Shown piece after piece: positions 1-4,871 of a stretch of 5,736 nt of DNA. The translations under genes and the position numbers were made by a program. The notes under the pieces were generated by a model. It saw only the letters and a program-made list of their open reading frames with translations, was not told the DNA's origin and did not search any database. The stretch is from an uncultured Synergistales bacterium (GTDB lineage: Bacteria > Synergistota > Synergistia > Synergistales > Aminobacteriaceae), in contig CAJODX010000105.1 of NCBI GenBank assembly GCA_905233295.1, positions 1 through 5,736 of the forward strand, given 5' to 3'. Positions within the stretch are counted from its first letter, which is position 1, and every line of letters begins with the position of its first letter.

Positions 1-90
1 GCTCAACAGTATTTTTGAAAGCTCTATGAGAAATAGAAATTTTTACTTTATATGTTGACAAAATTTTCATATTTATAATTTTAACATAAG

Positions 91-130
91 ACCGACTAAA
101 TCATGACTAAAGTCACGAGTGTGCGTCGGT
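91..130. repeat. Nested inverted repeat downstream of the ftsH terminator
   Basis: A perfect 6-bp outer inverted repeat (accgac at 91-96, gtcggt at 125-130) encloses a 5-bp inner one (tgact at 104-108, agtca at 111-115, with a 2-nt loop). The inner and outer stems are separated by unpaired segments of 7 and 9 nt. No U-tract follows on either strand, so it does not look like an intrinsic terminator. It may be an operator or the structured leader of a gene beyond the left edge, or chance. No gene is visible from 1 to 142. Confidence 0.3.
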
Positions 131-142
131 CATTTAATCAAT

Positions 143-188
143 AAAAAATCAGGAGTGAAAATTTTTTCAAATCTCTCACCCCTGATTT
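143..188 (-). terminator. Rho-independent terminator after ftsH
   Basis: A 13-bp stem pairs 176-188 with 146-158. Read on the minus strand it is fully paired, with one G-U wobble (180 with 154); read on the plus strand that pair becomes an A-C mismatch. The loop is 17 nt and A/T-rich. The minus-strand transcript then enters a run of six U (148-143). The stem begins 3 nt past the ftsH stop codon. Position, wobble polarity and U-tract all indicate termination of the leftward operon. The plus-strand reading lacks a good U-tract, so it is probably not bidirectional. Confidence 0.8.
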
Positions 189-191
189 CTT

Positions 192-1826
192 TCACGCTAA
201 AAAATCTCTGCTTGTGTTTGGAATATTATCTATCCGAAGTTCGGGAAGTTCAGAATTTTTTGCTTCGTCGTTCATCAGCCTGTCAAATTCTTCAGCATCA
301 AGAACCTCGCGCTCAAGCAGAACATTCGCGATTTTATCCAGCAGTGCGCGGTGTTCCGTCAAAATTTCTTTTGCGCATTCGTAACATTTATCAATGATTG
401 CCTTGACTTCTTTATCAATTAAAAATGCAATCTCTTCGCTGTAATTTCTATCCTCCGAAATGTCCCGCCCTAAGAAAATTTCTTCGCGTTTGTTTCCGAG
501 TTTCACAAGCCCGAGAGTTTCGCTCATTCCAAGTTGCGTAACCATCTGACGGGCTGTTTCCGTTGCACGTTCAAGATCGTTTGCCGCGCCGCTCGTAACA
601 TCATTGAAAACAATTTCTTCGCTTACTCTTCCGCTCAATAAAATTGCGATTCTGTTCATTAGTTCAGACTTCGACATCAGGAATCTGTCTTTTTCGGGAA
701 GCTGAAGAGTGTAACCGAGAGCCGCGTGTCCTCTCGGAATGATTGAAATTTTATGAACAGGGTCAGCACCCGGCAAAATTTTTGCAACGATAGCATGTCC
801 TGTTTCGTGATAGGCGATGATTTTTTTCTCGTGTTCGCTTATCAATCTGCTTTTGCGTTCAGGTCCTGCCATTACGCGCTCAATGCCTTCCTCTAAATCT
901 TCCATAGTGATTTTTTCGTGATCTCTGCGTGCAGCGAGCAATGCGCCTTCGTTGATTAAATTCGCGAGATCCGCCCCGACAAGTCCCGGAGTTCTGCGTG
1001 CAAGGACACTGACTTCAACATCATCGGCAAACTGTTTGTCTTTCATGTGAACTTTCAAAACTTCTTCGCGACCTTTTACATCGGGTTTATCGACAACGAT
1101 ATGACGATCGAATCTTCCGGGTCTTAACAGTGCCGGATCAAGAATGTCGGGTCTGTTCGTTGCCGCGATTAAAATCGTGCTGTTGTTTTCATTGTCAAAA
1201 CCGTCAAGCTCAACTAAAATCTGATTCAGTGTCTGTTCGCGTTCGTCATGTCCTCCGCCGAGCCCTGCTCCTCTGTGGCGTCCTACCGCGTCAAGTTCAT
1301 CAATGAAAATTAAACATGGCTGAAATTTTTTCGCCTGTGCAAATAAATCTCTGACTCTCGCCGCACCTACTCCGACTAACATTTCGACAAACTCAGAGCC
1401 GCTGGTGCTGAAAAAAGGAACGTCAGCTTCACCTGCCGCCGCGCGTGCAAGAAGAGTTTTTCCTGTGCCCGGAGGTCCAACGAGCAAAACGCCCTTGGGA
1501 ACTTTCGCGCCGAGTTTTTTGAATTTTTCGGGATCTTTCAAAAATTGAATGACTTCCTGAAGTTCTTCTTTTGCTTCATCACAGCCTGCAACGGAATCAA
1601 ATTTTATTTTAGGTTTGTTGTCCAAAAATAACTTTGCCTTGCTGCGTGTAAACGACATCATTCTGTTTGAGCCGCCGGGCTGAGCGTTGTTCATAAAATA
1701 GACCCACACGCCGATTAAAAGCAATGTCGGGAACAGCGAGGTCAGCAAACTCATCCACCAGACAGTGCGCTGAGGAGCTTCGATTGTTACCGTGATGCCT
1801 TTTGCTGTCGGCAATTCCCGAAACAT
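192..1826 (-). CDS. ftsH: ATP-dependent zinc metalloprotease FtsH, C-terminal part of a frameshifted gene (second transmembrane helix, AAA+ and M41 peptidase domains)
   Basis: FtsH is a membrane-anchored hexameric AAA+ protease that extracts and degrades misfolded membrane proteins and some short-lived cytoplasmic proteins. This 544-residue frame holds the second transmembrane helix (about 25-45), Walker A GPPGTGKT (117-124), Walker B LIFIDEL (172-178), the second region of homology with arginine fingers R235 and R238, the zinc motif HETGH (340-344) and the third zinc ligand D417 in NDLERAT. The catalytic sets look complete. The pore-loop Phe of the usual FVG motif is Leu here (L150). The first transmembrane helix and periplasmic segment lie upstream in another frame (1609-2085). 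Removing one base of the three-base run at 1821-1823 would join them into about 630 residues, normal for the family. The ATG at 1826 has no clear ribosome-binding site and is likely an artefact of the frame break, unless internal initiation really occurs. The gene is last in the operon, with a terminator just past its stop. Confidence 0.93.
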   Translation of the reverse strand: MFRELPTAKGITVTIEAPQRTVWWMSLLTSLFPTLLLIGVWVYFMNNAQPGGSNRMMSFTRSKAKLFLDNKPKIKFDSVAGCDEAKEELQEVIQFLKDPEKFKKLGAKVPKGVLLVGPPGTGKTLLARAAAGEADVPFFSTSGSEFVEMLVGVGAARVRDLFAQAKKFQPCLIFIDELDAVGRHRGAGLGGGHDEREQTLNQILVELDGFDNENNSTILIAATNRPDILDPALLRPGRFDRHIVVDKPDVKGREEVLKVHMKDKQFADDVEVSVLARRTPGLVGADLANLINEGALLAARRDHEKITMEDLEEGIERVMAGPERKSRLISEHEKKIIAYHETGHAIVAKILPGADPVHKISIIPRGHAALGYTLQLPEKDRFLMSKSELMNRIAILLSGRVSEEIVFNDVTSGAANDLERATETARQMVTQLGMSETLGLVKLGNKREEIFLGRDISEDRNYSEEIAFLIDKEVKAIIDKCYECAKEILTEHRALLDKIANVLLEREVLDAEEFDRLMNDEAKNSELPELRIDNIPNTSRDFLA

Positions 1827-2085
1827 CGAGACCGTATGTTAAAAATCTCTGTTCGTTCGCGAGTTCGCCTTGAATTACAGCCGATGTTGACTCACCCGGA
1901 GTTGTGTTGTTTCTTATCTGTAAAATTCTGATTGTGCCGGCGTCAAGTTCTTTGAGAAATTGACTGTAGCTTATCTCGTCATATTGCTTTTGAACTTCTT
2001 CGGGAGTCAGATACGTATTCACCATCGAAACGACAGCGAGTACAAGAACAAGATAAAGTCCTAGATTTTTTACAACTTTTCCCAA
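1609..2085 (-). CDS. ftsH: FtsH N-terminal fragment (first transmembrane helix and periplasmic segment), frameshifted relative to the rest
   Basis: Residues 1-88 match the FtsH N-terminus: a short basic start, a transmembrane helix at about 8-26 (rich in L and V), then an extracytoplasmic segment with the ISYSQFLKEL motif typical of the family. Beyond residue 88 (about position 1822) this frame leaves the FtsH sequence, and its last 70 residues are an out-of-frame read of DNA that encodes the second transmembrane helix and start of the AAA+ domain in the other frame. The start codon is TTG at 2085-2083, chosen because a GGAGG lies 11 nt upstream; the next in-frame Met would remove most of the transmembrane helix. 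The gap to the DUF1622 stop is 36 nt. If the frameshift is real, a truncated 158-residue anchor protein would be made; if it is a sequencing error, this is simply the 5' part of an intact ftsH. Confidence 0.85.
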   Translation of the reverse strand: MGKVVKNLGLYLVLVLAVVSMVNTYLTPEEVQKQYDEISYSQFLKELDAGTIRILQIRNNTTPGESTSAVIQGELANEQRFLTYGLDVSGIADSKRHHGNNRSSSAHCLVDEFADLAVPDIAFNRRVGLFYEQRSARRLKQNDVVYTQQGKVIFGQQT

Positions 2086-2096
2086 AATTCAAAATT

Positions 2097-2101
2097 CCTC
2101 C
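2097..2101 (-). promoter_or_regulatory. Shine-Dalgarno site for ftsH
   Basis: The minus strand reads GGAGG here, 11 nt before a TTG that opens the FtsH N-terminal frame. No ATG or GTG at a better distance is in frame, so this site decides the TTG start. The spacing is slightly long. Confidence 0.6.
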
Positions 2102-2121
2102 GTTAAAAATTAAAAATTTTT

Positions 2122-2451
2122 TCACTCAAGATTCGCTTCTTCGGTCTTGATTTCCCAATGTATCAGGAATGTCAAAGCTCCGCGAAGCAAAATAATCGCG
2201 CCTAAAATCGCAAGTTCGCTCCATTCACGAACGATAACCGTACGCAAGACCTCGCCGCCCAGCTTAAATTCAAGTGCAAGAGCAATACCCTTCGCGAGAG
2301 TCAGCCTGACTTTCGGATCACGGCAGATACAGCCCCATATCGTCTTTACGGTCGTGAAAAGCAGCGTTATAACTCCCGTACATTCAAGGAGCAAAACGCC
2401 GCACTGCACAATAATCTGAAAGAGTTCCTCAATATGATGCAAAAGTTCCAT
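2122..2451 (-). CDS. DUF1622 family small membrane protein
   Basis: A 109-residue membrane protein of unknown function. The segment from about residue 50 to 101 (LAKGIALALEFKLGGEVLRT, then REWSELAILGAIILLR and FLIHWEI) is the hallmark of DUF1622 as I recall it. A first hydrophobic helix lies at about 12-38, a second moderately hydrophobic one at about 50-72 and a third at 80-97. Charged residues within the last two (E61, K63, E67, R70, R90) are typical of the family and suggest helix packing or ion contact. The protein ends in an acidic tail. ATG at 2451 follows the M48 stop codon with a single base between, so translation is probably coupled; only a weak GGA-type ribosome-binding site exists inside the end of the M48 gene. 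The position before ftsH would fit a membrane partner or substrate, but that is a guess. Confidence 0.85.
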   Translation of the reverse strand: MELLHHIEELFQIIVQCGVLLLECTGVITLLFTTVKTIWGCICRDPKVRLTLAKGIALALEFKLGGEVLRTVIVREWSELAILGAIILLRGALTFLIHWEIKTEEANLE

Positions 2452-2452
2452 T

Positions 2453-3091
2453 TTATTTTCCGCTCACAGCTTTTGCCTTGTCCATTAGATGTTTAAGTCT
2501 TCTGGCAGTAGGCGGGTGTGAATTAAATCCGTTCGGCTGTGTTACATATTTATTGTCAGCGAATGCCTTCATTGCGCGGTAAAGTCCATAGGGGTCATAG
2601 CCTGCCTTTTTTAATAATTCCGTGCCGTAATCATCGGCTTCAACTTCCTGACCGCGGCTGAATCCGCTCTCAGCTAAATTCATTCCGACACTGCCTGCAG
2701 CCTGCGCGACTTTTCCGGCGGTTCCACCGACTTTACCGAGGGCAGCGCCTAAGACAGCCCACCCTATGTTGCGCCCGACACCTTTGTTGTAATGTCCAAG
2801 CCTCACGTGTCCTATCTCGTGTCCTAAAACTCCGGCGATCTGTTCTTCAGAGTTTAAAATTTTCATAAGACCCTGAGTTACATGAACGCTGAAATCGTTT
2901 TGAGATTTAAATTTCACCCATGCGTTAGGCGAGTCATCTTTTTCGTAATTTATTTTCACGACTTTGAAACCGTCCGCTTCGGCGATTCTTTTCCATGCGG
3001 CTTCAACCGTGGCGGAGTTAATTTCTGCACAAGCCGATGCACATAATGCCAACGAAAAAATCAGACTCAAAAAAATTTTTTTCTTCACCAT
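2453..3091 (-). CDS. Exported M48 family metallopeptidase (LoiP/YggG-like)
   Basis: A predicted zinc endopeptidase of 212 residues acting outside the cytoplasmic membrane. It has a basic N-terminus and hydrophobic signal sequence (residues 6-20), with likely signal peptidase I cleavage after A-C-A at 22. The Cys at 21 gives only a poor lipobox (ASAC), so a lipoprotein is possible but less likely. The HEXXH motif is HEIGH (91-95). The downstream SRGQEVEADDYG block (145-156) supplies the third zinc ligand, probably E151, and SHPP (191-194) is the usual C-terminal M48 motif. The glycine-rich stretch between the zinc motifs (105-137) is normal for LoiP/BepA-type peptidases. The frame opens at 3136, but I place the start at ATG 3091: an AGGAGG lies 10 nt before it, and the signal sequence begins there. 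The longer version would overlap the upstream binding-protein gene and put a charged leader before the signal. LoiP relatives process outer-membrane or periplasmic proteins under stress; the substrate here is unknown. Confidence 0.9.
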   Translation of the reverse strand: MVKKKIFLSLIFSLALCASACAEINSATVEAAWKRIAEADGFKVVKINYEKDDSPNAWVKFKSQNDFSVHVTQGLMKILNSEEQIAGVLGHEIGHVRLGHYNKGVGRNIGWAVLGAALGKVGGTAGKVAQAAGSVGMNLAESGFSRGQEVEADDYGTELLKKAGYDPYGLYRAMKAFADNKYVTQPNGFNSHPPTARRLKHLMDKAKAVSGK

Positions 3092-3101
3092 GAAAATTTT
3101 T

Positions 3102-3107
3102 CCTCCT
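3102..3107 (-). promoter_or_regulatory. Shine-Dalgarno site for the M48 peptidase gene
   Basis: The minus strand reads AGGAGG, 10 nt before ATG 3091 and just past the stop codon of the upstream gene (3121). It decides the start at 3091 over the in-frame ATG at 3136, which would place this site inside the coding region. Confidence 0.7.
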
Positions 3108-3120
3108 CTGCGTTCAGATT

Positions 3121-3945
3121 TTAAAAATTGTCCCACTCTCTTGCGATTGAACGATCCATAATGCGCTGGCGGTCATGTTTTGAAATATCGCGCAAAGCCC
3201 TGTTGATGCTGTTCAGCAAATGCGCGTTATCCTTGCGGACACCTGCACAGACACCTGTATAGTCGAAAGAAAAACCTTCGCCCTGTGAAAATCTTACGAC
3301 TTTAGCTTTAGGATATGTCTGTCTATACATGTTAAAAGATTCCATGCTGAGAATGATGCAATCTGCTTCACGTTTCCTGAATTTCGTCAGCATTTCGTTC
3401 ATGCTGTCAACACCAGCAAGATGAACGGCGTTAGGAATCTGAGCGATGAGTCTATCAGACAGAGTTCCGTTCTGCCCGATAAACTTTGCGCCCGCGAAAT
3501 CCGTAATCTTTTGAGCTTCAGAATATTTTTCGTCCCTGTGAACGACAACAACGTATTCTGTAATGCGGTCTTCGTAAGCGTCAGAGAACGCGATTATTTT
3601 TTTCCGTTCTTCAGTGTCGAGCATACTTGAAAAAATAGCGTCAATTTCGTGTCTTTCCAGAGCCGGAATGAGTTCGTTCCAATCAATTTTATGGACTTCG
3701 AGTTTTGCTCTCATTGAATCGGCAACGATTTTCGCGATCTGAATGTCATAGCCCTCGGCATAACGATCTTCCAGGTTAGCGACAGGAACATTTGAGTCTG
3801 TTTCCCTGTCTTCGAGCCAGTTGTTTGGAGGATTGTCGCATTCAATGCCGACACGAAGGACACTTGAACGCTCGAAACTAAAATGAATCCCGATGTAAAC
3901 CGCCGCTGCCAGCACTAAAAAAGCAATAAATCCTAAATTTTTCAC
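3121..3945 (-). CDS. Family-3 solute-binding protein, amino-acid type (paralog A, altered ligand site)
   Basis: A 274-residue exported binding protein of the type that serves polar amino acid ABC transporters (PBP type 2 fold, SBP_bac_3). A hydrophobic N-terminal segment (5-22) has no lipobox and no strong cleavage site, so it may be a signal peptide or an uncleaved membrane anchor. Family landmarks: VLRVGIECD (29-37), the YAEGYDIQIAKIVAD block (62-76), LIPALERHEIDAIFSSMLDT (92-111), and the ligand carboxylate-binding Arg in ERKK (R114). The Asp that normally binds the ligand amino group (HisJ D161 equivalent) appears as S200, whereas paralog B has Asp. Start is GTG at 3945, with AGGAGG 7 nt upstream. 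It is a close tandem duplicate of the preceding gene, 51 nt away. No permease or ATPase is in the window, so it may feed a distant transporter or act as a sensor. It could bind a ligand lacking a free alpha-amino group. Confidence 0.9.
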   Translation of the reverse strand: MKNLGFIAFLVLAAAVYIGIHFSFERSSVLRVGIECDNPPNNWLEDRETDSNVPVANLEDRYAEGYDIQIAKIVADSMRAKLEVHKIDWNELIPALERHEIDAIFSSMLDTEERKKIIAFSDAYEDRITEYVVVVHRDEKYSEAQKITDFAGAKFIGQNGTLSDRLIAQIPNAVHLAGVDSMNEMLTKFRKREADCIILSMESFNMYRQTYPKAKVVRFSQGEGFSFDYTGVCAGVRKDNAHLLNSINRALRDISKHDRQRIMDRSIAREWDNF

Positions 3946-3952
3946 GTTTATG

Positions 3953-3958
3953 CCTCCT
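3953..3958 (-). promoter_or_regulatory. Shine-Dalgarno site for binding protein A
   Basis: The minus strand reads AGGAGG, 7 nt before the GTG at 3945. This is near-ideal spacing and supports a GTG start for a frame with no ATG at this position. Confidence 0.7.
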
Positions 3959-3996
3959 GCAATAAAAAATTTTTTTTGAGTTAAATTGATGTTGGT

Positions 3997-4815
3997 TTAA
4001 ATATTATCCCACTCTTTGGTGATCATTTGATCCATAATTCTCTGACGTTCACGTTTTGAAATTTTTGCCAGCGCACCGTTTATTTCGTCTGCAAGCTTTT
4101 TATCCTCTTGGCGAACACCCGCGCACACGCCGGAGTAATCAAAAACGAAAGCGTCTCCATTAAGTTTTATCGGCTTAAGATTGGGATATGTCTTATTGTA
4201 CATGCTGATAATTTCAATGTCCGTGATGATAGCGTCGGCTTCATTTTTGCTGAGTTTTTCAAGCATTTTGCTCGCCGTATCAACAGGCGGAAGATGAATA
4301 GCACCCGGCACCTGATCTATCGCGGTGTCAAGATTCGTATCGGCTTGACCGACAAACCTTGCGCCTTTAAAGTCCGTCAGTTTTTTTGCGTCTGCAAATT
4401 TTCCGTCTTTTTGAACCAAAATTCCGTATTCAGTGGTGCGGTCTTCGTAAGTTTCAGTGAATGCGATAAACTTTTTCCGTTCGCTTGTGTCGAGCATTCC
4501 CGAAAATATTACGTCGATTTCGTGTCGTTTGAGTGCCGGAATGAGATTTTCCCATTCGATTTTTATGACTTTCAGCTCTGCACCGATTGAATCCGCAACG
4601 CGTTTAGCTATCTGAATATCATAGCCCTCAGCGTAACGTCCCTGTGCATTTTCCAAAGGCACATTAGAGTTCGTTGCCACGTTTTCCTCCCAGTTGTTGG
4701 GAGCATAATCACACTCTGTTCCGACACGCAGAACGCGGTCGTTTTTCGCAAATTTAACACCTGCATACGAAGATATTCCAATAATCAAGCACATAAAAAG
4801 AAGGAAATTTTTCAT
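3997..4815 (-). CDS. Family-3 solute-binding protein, amino-acid type (paralog B)
   Basis: A 272-residue exported binding protein, the same family and nearly the same length as the next gene; roughly half the residues look identical by eye. The N-terminus is a plausible signal peptide (hydrophobic 4-14, possible cleavage after S-Y-A at 18). Landmarks: VLRVGTECDYAPNNW (28-42), YAEGYDIQIAKRVAD (61-75), LIPALKRHEIDVIFSGMLDT (91-110), the carboxylate-binding Arg in ERKK (R113) and the ligand amino-group Asp at D199 (AIITDI). Retention of both suggests it still binds an ordinary alpha-amino acid. Two cysteines (C35, C231) are shared with paralog A. Start is ATG at 4815; the nearest Shine-Dalgarno-like site is GAGG at 4829-4832, 13 nt away, which is long, so initiation may be weaker than for paralog A. 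Annotation as glutamine- or cystine-type would be a guess. Confidence 0.92.
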   Translation of the reverse strand: MKNFLLFMCLIIGISSYAGVKFAKNDRVLRVGTECDYAPNNWEENVATNSNVPLENAQGRYAEGYDIQIAKRVADSIGAELKVIKIEWENLIPALKRHEIDVIFSGMLDTSERKKFIAFTETYEDRTTEYGILVQKDGKFADAKKLTDFKGARFVGQADTNLDTAIDQVPGAIHLPPVDTASKMLEKLSKNEADAIITDIEIISMYNKTYPNLKPIKLNGDAFVFDYSGVCAGVRQEDKKLADEINGALAKISKRERQRIMDQMITKEWDNI

Positions 4816-4871
4816 TTTTAAGTAAAAGCCTCGTTTGTTTTCAGAAAAATTTTTGTTTGTTTTTGTTTAAT

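Noticed and set aside
55..79. Plus-strand promoter: perfect TTGACA at 55-60 and TATAAT at 74-79
   Set aside because: The spacer is only 13 nt, well short of the usual 16-18, and no plus-strand gene follows; it would run antisense into ftsH. In A/T-rich DNA such matches arise by chance.
119..397. Plus-strand ORF of 92 residues
   Set aside because: It lies mostly antisense to the conserved end of ftsH, spans the terminator hairpin, and its translation resembles no protein I know.
1821..1830. Programmed +1 frameshifting in ftsH
   Set aside because: There is no in-frame stop or rare-codon slip site of the prfB kind at the junction, and ftsH is not known to use recoding; a one-base error or mutation explains it more simply.
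2147..2419. Plus-strand ORF of 90 residues
   Set aside because: Antisense to the DUF1622 gene, which has recognisable family motifs; no ribosome-binding site or protein-like features.
3092..3136. Upstream start for the M48 peptidase at ATG 3136 (15 extra residues)
   Set aside because: It would overlap the end of binding protein A, place a charged leader ahead of the signal sequence, and ignore the AGGAGG that sits before ATG 3091.
3946..3996. Terminator between the two binding-protein genes (A6T8 tract at 3964-3977)
   Set aside because: The palindrome is A/T only, with no G/C stem, so it is unlikely to stop RNA polymerase; the next gene has a strong ribosome-binding site just after it.
4108..4590. 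Plus-strand ORF of 160 residues
   Set aside because: Fully antisense to solute-binding protein B. Antisense frames of this kind are common opposite a well-conserved gene; the translation has no recognisable domain.
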